In this document: positions 7,466 to 15,220 of the stretch, one piece after another
Layout of the letters: every line of letters starts with the position of its first letter
How positions within the stretch are numbered: position 1 is the first letter of the stretch
From: Micromonospora sp. CP22
Lineage (GTDB): Bacteria > Actinomycetota > Actinomycetes > Mycobacteriales > Micromonosporaceae
Assembly (NCBI RefSeq): GCF_009712475.1
Contig: NZ_VCJO01000002.1
Span: 62,001 to 126,000, forward strand
DNA: 64,000 nucleotides
Direction: 5' to 3'
The notes under the pieces: model-generated
Databases searched by the model: none
Told to the model about the DNA's origin: nothing
What the model saw: the letters and a program-made list of their open reading frames with translations, nothing else
Translations under genes and position numbers: made by a program

Positions 7466-9679
7466 GTGGCACGACGCCGCTTCGCGGGGATAGCAGCCAG
7501 CGCAATCGTCCTACCGTTACTCGTCATCGCAGCGCCGACTTCAGCCTCGGCCACCGAGGCCGCGACAGTGAAGCCGGTGCCGGCGCCGGCCACGGGGATC
7601 GCCAGCGATGTCCGTGAGCTGACCCGCAAGGACTTCACCTTCAACGGGCAGCGCCTGGAGGCGCCGACCAGGTATCAGCCCCGTACCCAGGCCCGGTCGA
7701 AGGCCGCCACGGCCGAGACGCCGCCGGTCGGTACGGTGCGGCAGTGGCTCGCCCTGGACGACTACCAGGGCGTGATCTACCTGAAGGACTACACGCTGCG
7801 CGGCGTTGGCGACAACATCGAGGTCTGGGTCGCCAACGACACCGAGTTCCCCGAGGGCGACTGCCGCCGGCAGATCCCCAACTCGACGGTGGTGACCGAC
7901 GAGCAGGTCGCGCACCTGGTCCACGAGTTCGACACGAACATGTACCCGAAGTCGATCGCCGCGTTCAGCACCCCGCCGGAGCGGGACGGCAGCAACGCGC
8001 AGATCGCGGGCGACTTCACCGGCGCCGGCAACCGGACGGTCACGCTCGTCGACAACGTACGCGACGACAACTTCTACGACTTCCCGGCCGCCCCCAGCTA
8101 CATCGCCGGGTTCCACTTCTCGCTCTTCAACGAGCTGCTCGACCGCAACATCATGACGGTCGACGCGTTCGACTGGGCGCACCGCACCGGCGTGAACCCG
8201 CCGAACGAGCCGACCGACGACCTGTGCACCAGCCGGCCGGCCCGCCCGCAGCTGTACGAGGGCACGTTCATCCACGAGTGGCAGCACCTGGCGCACTACT
8301 ACGCCGACCCGTTCGAGACGGTGTGGCTGAACGAGGGTCTCGCCGACTTCGCGCAGACGCTCGCCGGGTACGTCGACGCCACGGCCCGGGTCGACCAGCC
8401 CGGCACGGACAGCCACATCCACTGCTTCCAGGGCTTCGGCATCGTCCAGACGGACTACAACACGAATCCACGGGACTGCGGCGGCCCAGAGAACTCGATC
8501 AACCTGTGGAACGAGGGCAGTACCTCCAGCGGGGTGCTCGCCGACTACGGCAACGCGTACTCGCTCATCCTCTTCCTGTACGACCGGTACGGCCTGGACT
8601 TCATCTCCCGACTGCACCGTGACGGCGAGCGTCAGGGTCTCGACAGCCTTGCGGCGGCGCTGAAGGCCGAAGGCGTCAAGGACATGTACAAGGTGATCCA
8701 CGACTACCAGACGATGAATCTGGTGGACCGGATCGTCGGGAACTCCAAGCTCGGCATCACGCTCGGGGTGGACAAGCGTCGAGTCACCTCGCCCAGCCTG
8801 AACGCCACGGTGAACCTGGCCAACCCCGCTTCGCACGCGACTGCCGGCGCGGCACCCAACGGTGCCGACTACGTCCTGTTGCAGAAGGCCAACGGCAAGC
8901 CGCTGAGCCGGGGTGACCTGCGCTCGATCAAGTTCCAGGGGGCGAAGACGCTGCCCGCTGTCCCGTTGGCCTGGCAGGTCGTCAGCAACGACCCGGACCG
9001 CAACGGCAACCCGGTGCTGTGGTCCGGCAACGGCAACAGCCTGGACGTCGCGGCGGTCACCGAGGTGTCCGTGCCGGCGGCCGACCCGACGCTGACCTTC
9101 CTGGCGAAGTACGGCGCCGAGGCCGGCTACGACTACGGCTACGTCAGCGTCTCCACCGACGGCGGCAAGACCTACACCATCATCCCTGGTGAGGAGACCG
9201 TCGCCGGTCCGCTCGGTCCGGCGCTGAACGGCACCACCGACGGCTTCGAGCCGCACTCGTTCGACCTGTCCGCGTACGCCGGGCAGGACGTGCTGGTCAG
9301 CTTCCGGTACGTCAGCGACGGCGGGGTCAACGAGGGCGGTCTGCTGATCGACGACATCGCGGTCGGCGGCACGCTGGTCAGCGACGGTTCGAGCCTGGAG
9401 CCGTTCGACTCGCCGTCGGAGATCAACCCGACGCCGGTGGCGAACTGGAACGTCCGGTTCGTCGGCATCGACGAGCAACTCAAGCTGGCCTACCAGGTCG
9501 AGGTCGACGGCAAGTCGGGCTTCACCCTCGGTCTGATCCAGACGGCGCTGCTGACCGCCTTCCCGAAGGTGGTCGCCATCGTCGCCTACGACGAGCCGAC
9601 CGAGCAGGTCACGCAGTACGCGCCGTACACCCTGACGGTGAACAACGTGGTCCAGCCCGGCGGCGCACCGCTGAGCTGA
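7466..9679 (+). CDS. secreted zinc metalloprotease with HEWQH motif and C-terminal jelly-roll domain
   Basis: A 737-aa protein starting at a GTG behind AGGAGG. Residues 1-28 form a signal peptide (RRRFAGIAAS...ASA). The catalytic helix is H270-E-W-Q-H274, with E290 in WLNEGLADF as likely third zinc ligand. This HEWQHxxx...NEG pattern recalls M30 hyicolysin-like and M6 immune-inhibitor-A-like peptidases. A domain at about residues 500-640 (YVSVSTDGGKTYTIIP..., LLIDDIAVGG) matches the beta-sandwich domain found after M6 catalytic domains. It probably degrades extracellular protein. A perfect rho-independent-type hairpin follows the stop codon. Confidence 0.85.
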   Translation: MARRRFAGIAASAIVLPLLVIAAPTSASATEAATVKPVPAPATGIASDVRELTRKDFTFNGQRLEAPTRYQPRTQARSKAATAETPPVGTVRQWLALDDYQGVIYLKDYTLRGVGDNIEVWVANDTEFPEGDCRRQIPNSTVVTDEQVAHLVHEFDTNMYPKSIAAFSTPPERDGSNAQIAGDFTGAGNRTVTLVDNVRDDNFYDFPAAPSYIAGFHFSLFNELLDRNIMTVDAFDWAHRTGVNPPNEPTDDLCTSRPARPQLYEGTFIHEWQHLAHYYADPFETVWLNEGLADFAQTLAGYVDATARVDQPGTDSHIHCFQGFGIVQTDYNTNPRDCGGPENSINLWNEGSTSSGVLADYGNAYSLILFLYDRYGLDFISRLHRDGERQGLDSLAAALKAEGVKDMYKVIHDYQTMNLVDRIVGNSKLGITLGVDKRRVTSPSLNATVNLANPASHATAGAAPNGADYVLLQKANGKPLSRGDLRSIKFQGAKTLPAVPLAWQVVSNDPDRNGNPVLWSGNGNSLDVAAVTEVSVPAADPTLTFLAKYGAEAGYDYGYVSVSTDGGKTYTIIPGEETVAGPLGPALNGTTDGFEPHSFDLSAYAGQDVLVSFRYVSDGGVNEGGLLIDDIAVGGTLVSDGSSLEPFDSPSEINPTPVANWNVRFVGIDEQLKLAYQVEVDGKSGFTLGLIQTALLTAFPKVVAIVAYDEPTEQVTQYAPYTLTVNNVVQPGGAPLS

Positions 9680-9688
9680 CCTGACCAA

Positions 9689-9734
9689 GAACTCCCGGTG
9701 CCGCCCGCTACCCCCTTTGCGGCACCGGGAGTTC
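9689..9734 (+). terminator. 16-bp perfect stem-loop after the metalloprotease gene
   Basis: GAACTCCCGGTGCCGC (9689-9704) pairs perfectly with GCGGCACCGGGAGTTC (9719-9734) around a 14-nt loop, starting 9 bp after the TGA at 9677-9679. There is no long T-tract, as is usual in actinomycetes. It is placed to end the protease transcript. Confidence 0.8.
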
Positions 9735-9764
9735 CCTATCCCACTCCCACCCAAGCGCCGTCCA

Positions 9765-9824
9765 GTTGATCAAGAAGTTTTCGTCTCCAGGGAGATCAAC
9801 TATGACGAAAACTTCTTGATCAAC
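9765..9824. repeat. 21-bp perfect inverted repeat of the GTTGATCAAGAAGTT type
   Basis: The left arm 9765-9785 begins GTTGATCAAGAAGTTTT and is exactly complementary to the right arm 9804-9824, with an 18-nt spacer. It is conspicuously AT-rich against its surroundings. From memory, similar GTTGATCAAGAAGTT palindromes are dispersed in Micromonospora intergenic regions, so it may be a family-specific REP-like element rather than a simple terminator. The copy number in this genome cannot be judged from one window. Confidence 0.7.
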
Positions 9825-9830
9825 CCCGAA

Positions 9831-9873
9831 GTCGGGCGGGGGGGTCGCCCGCCTCGCGCGAGGCCGCCCCGAC
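9831..9873 (-). terminator. GC-rich stem-loop downstream of the MFS gene
   Basis: The outer arms GTCGGG (9831-9836) and CCCGAC (9868-9873) enclose the self-complementary GCCTCGCGCGAGGC at 9851-9864. The position, 24 bp after the stop of the minus-strand MFS gene, suits a terminator. Because of the GC background the confidence is moderate. Confidence 0.45.
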
Positions 9874-9897
9874 TGCGACAAGCCGGAACAAGACGAG

Positions 9898-11121
9898 TCA
9901 GCGCGCCCGGGCGAGGGTGAGCAGCATCAGCAGGGAGGCAGCCGTAGCGCCGCTGAGCACCACGGCCATCGGAAGCGCGCTGCCCTCCCCGCCGAGCCCG
10001 ACCAGTGGCGCGGCGCTGGCCGCTACCACGGCCTGGATGCCGCCGAGCATGGCGGCGGCGGTGCCGGCGTGGGAGGCGTGCCGGTCCAGGGCGAGGGCGG
10101 TGCCGTTGGGCATCACCAGGCCGAGCGAGCCGAGGAAGACGAAGAGCGCGACGACCACGGTCGGCAGACTGTTCAGCAGTGCCCCGGCGAGCACACCGCA
10201 GGCGGCGAGCAGGCCGAGACTGAGGCCGCTGACCAGCAGTGGCCGGGGATCGTAACGGTCGAGCAGGCGGGCGTTGAGCTGGCCGACGGCGACGAACGAG
10301 AGGGCGTTGAGTCCGAAGAGGACGCTGAACGTACCGGCGGAGAGGCCGAAGACGTCCTGGAGGACGAACGACGAGCCGGAGAGGTAGGCGAAGAGTCCAG
10401 CGAACGCGAGGCCCTGGGTCAGCGCGTACCCGAGGTAGACGCGGTCGGTGAGCAGGGTGCGGCCGGCGGCGGCGGTCGCGGCCAGGCCACCGGTGTTGCG
10501 GTGGGCAACAGGCAGGGTCTCCGGCAGCCGTGCCGCGACGGCGGCGGCGAGCACGGCGCCGACCAGCGCGAGGGCGATGAAGATGGTGCGCCAGTCGCCG
10601 ACGGTGAGCACCACGCTGCCGAGGGCGGGTGCGACCATCGGCGCGATGCCGAAGATCAGCACCAGCCGGGAGAAGTACTTCGCGGCGGCTCGGCCGGAGT
10701 ACAGGTCACGCACGACGGCGCGGGCGACGACCGTACCCATGCCACCGGCGAAGCCCTGCGCGAAGCGGGCCGCCGCGAGCGTCTCCGCTGACGGCGCGAG
10801 CGCGCAGACCAGTGACAACAGGGCGTACGCGGCGACGCCGACCAGCACCGGGCGTCGCCGCCCCCAGCGGTCGCTGAGCGGGCCGGTGACGAGTTGGCCC
10901 AGGGCCATGCCGATCAGGCAGGTGGTCAGGGAGAGCTGGATCTGCGCCTGGCTGGCGGCCAGGTCGCGGGTCATCCCCGGGAACGCCGGCAGGTAGGTGT
11001 CCAGCGACAGCGGGCCGATCGCGGTGAGGCAGCCGAGCAGCAGCAGCAAGGCGAGTGCGGCCCGGCCGGTGGGTGGGGTGATGCGTTCCGGCGGGCGTAC
11101 GGGCGCGTCGGTCTGCGGCAT
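9898..11121 (-). CDS. Bcr/CflA-family MFS drug efflux transporter
   Basis: A 407-aa integral membrane protein with the 12-helix pattern expected of the major facilitator superfamily. The N-terminal GPLSLDTYLPAFPGM is characteristic of Bcr/CflA multidrug/H+ antiporters. The loop GPLSDRWGRRRPVL (MFS motif A) follows helix 2, and ARAVVRDLYSG follows helix 4. It probably exports drugs or endogenous metabolites by proton antiport. It is divergent from a MarR-family gene across a 108-bp gap containing a perfect palindrome, a standard layout for MarR repression of an efflux pump. The start at ATG 11121 is preceded by AGGGG. Confidence 0.9.
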   Translation of the reverse strand: MPQTDAPVRPPERITPPTGRAALALLLLLGCLTAIGPLSLDTYLPAFPGMTRDLAASQAQIQLSLTTCLIGMALGQLVTGPLSDRWGRRRPVLVGVAAYALLSLVCALAPSAETLAAARFAQGFAGGMGTVVARAVVRDLYSGRAAAKYFSRLVLIFGIAPMVAPALGSVVLTVGDWRTIFIALALVGAVLAAAVAARLPETLPVAHRNTGGLAATAAAGRTLLTDRVYLGYALTQGLAFAGLFAYLSGSSFVLQDVFGLSAGTFSVLFGLNALSFVAVGQLNARLLDRYDPRPLLVSGLSLGLLAACGVLAGALLNSLPTVVVALFVFLGSLGLVMPNGTALALDRHASHAGTAAAMLGGIQAVVAASAAPLVGLGGEGSALPMAVVLSGATAASLLMLLTLARAR

Positions 11122-11185
11122 CGGTGGTCCCCTCGGCGTTCGGCGCCACCACGGCGTGGTGGGCTGCCGGGGGCGTCCGGCTACG

Positions 11186-11207
11186 ATAGCTCTGCCTACA
11201 GAGCTAT
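11186..11207. promoter_or_regulatory. probable MarR operator between divergent MarR and exporter genes
   Basis: ATAGCTCTG (11186-11194) and CAGAGCTAT (11199-11207) form a perfect 9-bp inverted repeat with a 4-nt spacer. This is the size and symmetry of MarR dimer sites. It lies between the exporter start (11121) and the regulator start (11230), so one dimer could control both promoters. Confidence 0.65.
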
Positions 11208-11229
11208 TGCAGCGTGGAAGGGCGGCACT

Positions 11230-11673
11230 GTGACCGACGAAACGCTCGACCAGCTCGGTGCCGCCCTCAGCGACCTACACCGGGTACTCCGCCGTCGAGC
11301 CGTCCAGCGGACCGGACGCGCCGCCCTGCCCGACGCGCAGGTCGAGGTGCTGCGGCTGGTGCAGCGTCAGCCCGGGATCAGCGTCCGGGAGGCCGCCGAG
11401 CGGCTGGGCACCGCCGCGAACACGGTCAGCACCCTCGTCGGCGAGTTGACCAATGCCGGCCTGCTGCACCGGAACCGGGATCCGGCCGACCGGCGTACCG
11501 CCCGACTGGAGTTGACCGAGCTGGCGCGCGAGCGCATCGCCGCCTACGGCCAGCACCGGCGCGAGCTGCTCGCCGCCGCCCTGGCCAATCTGGACGCCGC
11601 CGACCGGGAGCGGCTGTGCGCCGCCGTGCCTGCCCTGTCCCGCCTGGCCGACCACGCCGCCGAACTGCCCTGA
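11230..11673 (+). CDS. MarR-family transcriptional regulator
   Basis: A 147-aa protein starting at GTG 11230 (VTDETLDQLGAALSDLHRVL). The winged helix spans about residues 35-100: LPDAQVEVLRLVQRQPGISV, REAAERLGTAANTVS, and the wing NRDPADRRTARLELT, with the DxR motif typical of MarR. Flanking helices provide dimerisation. The divergent Bcr/CflA exporter and the intervening palindrome make it the likely ligand-responsive repressor of that exporter. The ligand is unknown. Confidence 0.9.
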   Translation: MTDETLDQLGAALSDLHRVLRRRAVQRTGRAALPDAQVEVLRLVQRQPGISVREAAERLGTAANTVSTLVGELTNAGLLHRNRDPADRRTARLELTELARERIAAYGQHRRELLAAALANLDAADRERLCAAVPALSRLADHAAELP

Positions 11674-11747
11674 CCGGCCCGGCTCACCTCGTACGGGGCC
11701 GTCCAGCCCCCTGGTCACCGTGGCCGACCACGACCGGCCGGACCCGC

Positions 11748-12617
11748 TCAGCGGGCACTCCTCAGTTCCTCGAAGATGCGGGCGGTGCCGTGCTCGCCGA
11801 AACCGGCGGCGATCTGCCGACGGACGAGATCGTGCACCGGCTGAAGAACCTCGTCGGGGACGCCCTGCCCGGTGCTGGCCTGCATGATCGTGGTGAGGGC
11901 CGTCTCGGTGAACCGCAGGCTCTGCTGGCCCGGCCCGAGATAGTCCTGCTCGTCGATCGTCGCGGCGAAGCCGGCCAACTGCTCGGTCATCGCGGCGAGG
12001 AAAGGGGCCTGCCGCCGGACGAACTCGTCGGCCGACACCCCTGCTGAACCGACCATCGCCGCGCCGTGCAGGAAGCCGGCGAACATCGCGTACATGCCGG
12101 AGAGCATCGCCGTGTCGTAGAGCGCCGCCATGCCCGGGTCCGGCCCGACGTAGCTGCTCTCTGCCCAGAGGTCGAGCAGGGGCCGGTGGCTCGTGAAGGC
12201 ACTTGCCGAGCCGCTGTAGAAGATCGTCGAACCGGGGCCGCCGATCATCTCCGGGACGGCCATGATCGCGCCGTCGAGGAGGTCGATGCCGCGCTCCTCG
12301 GCCCAGCGGGCGAGGTCGCGGGACTCGTCCGGCGTCGTGGTGGTCAGGTTGATCACGGTACGACCGGACAGCCCGGTCGCCACGGGCTCGAGCACCTCGC
12401 GTACGGAGGCGGCGTCGAAGAGGCAGACGACGACCGTACGTGCACCGGAGATCGCCTCCTCGGCACTGTCGGCGATGGTGGCACCACTCGCGCCGAGGCT
12501 CTGCGCCCGGTGACCGGTGCGGTTCCACGCGACGACCCGGTGGCCCGCGTCCAACGCCGCTGCTGCGAGCGCGCTACCCATCGCGCCCAGTCCCAGGAAG
12601 GTGGTGCTGACAGTCAT
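11748..12617 (-). CDS. NADPH-dependent imine reductase / 3-hydroxyisobutyrate dehydrogenase-like oxidoreductase
   Basis: A 289-aa protein with an N-terminal Rossmann motif FLGLGAMGSALA (residues 8-19) and NRTGHRAQ, where the Arg suggests NADPH use. VINLTTTTPDESRDLARWAE is characteristic of the beta-hydroxyacid dehydrogenase superfamily. The all-helical second half, with AMMVP/DGAIMAVPEMIGG and DNA-level absence of the canonical catalytic Lys segment, fits actinobacterial imine reductases better than true hydroxyacid dehydrogenases. It is divergent from an HxlR-type regulator with a near-perfect palindrome between them, so it is probably induced by a reactive small molecule. The substrate is unknown. 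Confidence 0.8.
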   Translation of the reverse strand: MTVSTTFLGLGAMGSALAAAALDAGHRVVAWNRTGHRAQSLGASGATIADSAEEAISGARTVVVCLFDAASVREVLEPVATGLSGRTVINLTTTTPDESRDLARWAEERGIDLLDGAIMAVPEMIGGPGSTIFYSGSASAFTSHRPLLDLWAESSYVGPDPGMAALYDTAMLSGMYAMFAGFLHGAAMVGSAGVSADEFVRRQAPFLAAMTEQLAGFAATIDEQDYLGPGQQSLRFTETALTTIMQASTGQGVPDEVLQPVHDLVRRQIAAGFGEHGTARIFEELRSAR

Positions 12618-12715
12618 TCCGGTGGTCCCCTGCCTTGTTCGGTGATCTGACGGGCGCGCCGATCACCATGGTTGGGGACCACGATCGAGGAGGCTAGTAC
12701 CCACTATTTAGTTCG

Positions 12716-12737
12716 ATACTGACCTGAAGGTAAGTAT
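12716..12737. promoter_or_regulatory. probable HxlR operator
   Basis: ATACTGACCT (12716-12725) and AGGTAAGTAT (12728-12737) form a 10-bp inverted repeat with one mismatch and a 2-nt spacer, in a locally AT-rich stretch between the divergent imine-reductase-like gene (start 12617) and the HxlR gene (start 12766). The form and place fit an HxlR-family dimer site controlling both genes. Confidence 0.6.
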
Positions 12738-12765
12738 TGAGATCAGCTACCAAGGAGGCGGATCC

Positions 12766-13125
12766 ATGGCATCGGGTGACCGGCGCGGCCCGTACATCTG
12801 CGGGATCGACGCCGCGATGGACGTGGTGTCCGGCAAGTGGAAGTCGTTGATCCTGTGGGAGTTGGACAACTACGGCACCCGCCGGTTCGGTGAGCTGAAA
12901 CGGGGCCTGCCCGGGGTCAGCGAGAAGATGCTCGTCCAGCACCTGCGGGAAATGGAGCAGGACGGCCTGGTCCACCGCGAGGTCTACCGCGAGGTCCCGC
13001 CGAAAGTGGAGTACTCCCTGACCGAGCACGGCCGGTCACTCAACGAGGCGCTGGGTCCGCTGGGCGAGTGGGGACAGCGCCGCGCCGAGCGGTTGGCCGC
13101 CGAGGCACCCACCGGCTCCCCCTGA
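12766..13125 (+). CDS. HxlR-family winged-helix regulator
   Basis: A 119-aa protein with AAGGAGG upstream of ATG 12766. It contains the HxlR landmarks: a cysteine near the N-terminus (YICGIDAAMDVVSGKWKSLI), FGELKRGLPGVSEKML, LVQHLREMEQDGLVHREVY, and PPKVEYSLTEHGRSL. Members sense reactive electrophiles or oxidants, often through that Cys. The divergent oxidoreductase is the likely target. Its stop codon lies 9 bp from the stop of the convergent membrane protein gene. Confidence 0.9.
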   Translation: MASGDRRGPYICGIDAAMDVVSGKWKSLILWELDNYGTRRFGELKRGLPGVSEKMLVQHLREMEQDGLVHREVYREVPPKVEYSLTEHGRSLNEALGPLGEWGQRRAERLAAEAPTGSP

Positions 13126-13134
13126 CCGACCTGG

Positions 13135-14274
13135 TCAGTCCCAGACGGTGCGGCGGACGCCGCCGTGCAGGCCGCACGCCCGGGGGCTGCCCCCGGCCAG
13201 GCTGACCTTGCCGTTCTCACACTGCACCAGGTATCCGCGCCCCTCCCAGAATCCGGGTACGCAGTCGAAGTGGTCGCACACCTCGCGGGCGGGCTCACGG
13301 ATCCGTTTCCCGCCGCAGAAGTCGTACCCCATCGGGTTCTCCGGGGCACCGCAGCGCCGCTCGGGCTTCGGGCTGGCCTTGCGCGGCTTCGCGGAGCCGG
13401 TGGCGCGGGGTGTCGCGGAGCCGGTGGCCCGGGGTGTCGCCGGGGCACTCGCCGCGGCGGCCACGGCCGGCTCGGTGCCGGTCGGATCGGATGACCCAGA
13501 GTTGGCCAGGGCCACCGGCACCATCACGGCGAGCGCGGCGGCGACCACCGCGGTGCGGCGACCGCCGGGGATGAGTGCCGACAGCCGGGCTTGCCCGGGG
13601 GTGGCGATGCCGGGACGGGACGGGCGCAGCCGGGCGTGCTCACTGATCAACTCGTCGAGCTGGTCGACAACCGCCTGACGCTGCTCGATGGCGTCGGCGA
13701 AGGCCAGGGTGAGCACGAACCGGAACTCGACCGCGACGTCCGGGCGCAACAACACTCCGGAGGTCCGCCGCCGGTCCAGCACCTGGATCAGGGTTACCGA
13801 GGCGTGCGGGTCGTGCGCCAGACCGGTCATCTTGCCGTACGCCCAGTCGCGCCGACCCCGGCCGCCGAGCAGCACCAGCCGACGGTTGGTGATCACCGCC
13901 ATGCCGGCGTCGGTGACCCGTACCCCGTCGGGCAGGCGTCGCCGCAGCCGACCGGTCGACACGCCGACGGTCAGGTCGGGTGCCGGAAGCACGGCGTCGT
14001 GCCGCATCTCCACCAGTTGCGCGGCCGGTGCCACCCGGAGGACGACCTCGTCGGGGGCCAGTTCCAAGGGCAGGCCGTCACCGGCTGCGGCTGATCCCTG
14101 GCACTGCTCGGCGAGCGTACGCAGACGGCGCAGTTCGTCGTCGCGTCGCCGCCAGGTCCCCTCGGCGCTGCGGAACAACCGCAGCCGGCGCTCGTTCTGC
14201 CGGCGCGCCCACCGGTACCGCCATGTCGAACCCGTCGAATCAGTCCTTGCCACGCCGACTCCTTCGCCGCGCAT
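13135..14274 (-). CDS. hypothetical single-pass membrane protein with Cys-rich extracellular end
   Basis: A 379-aa protein of unrecognised family. Residues 1-240 are predicted cytoplasmic: a basic N-terminus (WRYRWARRQNERRLRLFRSA) and a beta-rich region with VTDAGMAVITNRRLVLLGGR that recalls PH-like or short bacterial PH folds. A hydrophobic segment (TAVVAAALAVMVPVALA) is followed by an Ala/Thr/Pro linker carrying two exact copies of ATPRATGS. A C-terminal domain of about 80 residues has six cysteines (RRCGAPENP, YDFCGG, VCDHFDC, VQCENG, RACGL). The arrangement suggests cytoplasmic sensing and an oxidised extracellular module. No function is assigned. GTG at 14253 is an alternative start. Confidence 0.65.
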   Translation of the reverse strand: MRGEGVGVARTDSTGSTWRYRWARRQNERRLRLFRSAEGTWRRRDDELRRLRTLAEQCQGSAAAGDGLPLELAPDEVVLRVAPAAQLVEMRHDAVLPAPDLTVGVSTGRLRRRLPDGVRVTDAGMAVITNRRLVLLGGRGRRDWAYGKMTGLAHDPHASVTLIQVLDRRRTSGVLLRPDVAVEFRFVLTLAFADAIEQRQAVVDQLDELISEHARLRPSRPGIATPGQARLSALIPGGRRTAVVAAALAVMVPVALANSGSSDPTGTEPAVAAAASAPATPRATGSATPRATGSAKPRKASPKPERRCGAPENPMGYDFCGGKRIREPAREVCDHFDCVPGFWEGRGYLVQCENGKVSLAGGSPRACGLHGGVRRTVWD

Positions 14275-14422
14275 GCCACCAACCGCAGGCCACCTAATGG
14301 GGTGTCACAGTGTTAACGGGTGCGGGCACCGGCATGGACACGGCCAGAAGTGCTCGAATTACCCGATCGATGGAGCAATACGGACGATACGGTGGTTCCG
14401 CGACGCCGGAGCGTACGCCCGA

Positions 14423-15181
14423 TCAGGCACGGGTGATCGCGTTCGCGTGGATCGCCTCGGCCACGAACTCCGTCAGGCCGGGAGCCATCGCCTCGTAGTG
14501 CGCGGTGAACCGCTCGTCGGCCAGGTACATGTCGGCCAGCCCGGTGTGAATCTCGTACGAGCACTCGTAGAACCACCGGCTGATCTGCTGCCGGTGCTCC
14601 TCGGCCAATTCCATGGCCTCCGGCCCGTCGGCCGGCGCGCCCGAGGCCAGCAACGCGACGATCCGCCGCCCCCAGTCCTCGGTCTCCGCCTTGAACCGCT
14701 GCCAGTCTTCCTTGCGGTAGCCCGACGTCCGCCGGTTCGACTCCTGGTACGCCTCGCTGCCACCCCAGCGCTGTTCCGCCTCCTCGGCGTACGCGTCCGG
14801 GTCGAAGCCACCGAAGACCTCGAACCGCTCCTGCGGGGTCAGTCGGATGTCCATCCTGCTCGCCTCCATCGCGAGTTCGATCGCCGCGACCATCTCCTGA
14901 AGGCGCTTGATCCGTGTGGTCAACAGCTCGTGCTGGCGGCGCAGGTGCGTTCCTGGGCCACTCACCGGGTCGTCGAGGATCACGGCGATCTCGTCCAACG
15001 GGAACCCCAGCTCGCGGTAGTACCGGATCAGCTGCAACCGCTCCAGGTCCGCCTCGGAGTAGCGGCGATATCCCGAGCCGCTCCGCCCGCTGGGCGTCAG
15101 CAGACCGATCTCGTCGTAGTGGTGCAGCGTCCGGACCGTCACGCCGGCGAGCTTCGCCACCTGGCCAACCGTGTGAGCCAT
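14423..15181 (-). CDS. TipA-like MerR-family regulator
   Basis: A 252-aa protein. The MerR DNA-binding domain occupies residues 1-75 (VGQVAKLAGVTVRTLHHYDE, IGLLTPSGRSGSGYRRYSEA), followed by a coiled-coil region and a C-terminal TipAS-type domain with EVFGGFDPDAYAEEA, FYECSYEIHTGLADMYLADE and RFTAHYE. TipAS domains of Streptomyces bind thiopeptides and other drugs and switch the regulator on. It is not next to an obvious target. Its start codon lies inside a hairpin that also holds its run of G residues, so translation may be structurally controlled. Confidence 0.9.
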   Translation of the reverse strand: MAHTVGQVAKLAGVTVRTLHHYDEIGLLTPSGRSGSGYRRYSEADLERLQLIRYYRELGFPLDEIAVILDDPVSGPGTHLRRQHELLTTRIKRLQEMVAAIELAMEASRMDIRLTPQERFEVFGGFDPDAYAEEAEQRWGGSEAYQESNRRTSGYRKEDWQRFKAETEDWGRRIVALLASGAPADGPEAMELAEEHRQQISRWFYECSYEIHTGLADMYLADERFTAHYEAMAPGLTEFVAEAIHANAITRA

Positions 15182-15205
15182 GGTTCCCCCCCCCTTCCGG
15201 AACCA
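15181..15205 (-). promoter_or_regulatory. hairpin sequestering the tipA-like ribosome site
   Basis: In the mRNA sense the segment has perfect 7-nt arms TGGTTCC and GGAACCA. Its loop is made of GGAA and a homopolymeric G tract (nine G in total) acting as the ribosome site, and the A of the ATG is the last stem base. It may lower initiation, or terminate the upstream GGDEF-EAL transcript. The homopolymer could also be prone to slippage. Confidence 0.4.
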
Positions 15206-15220
15206 CGGTCCCGCCTGCCG

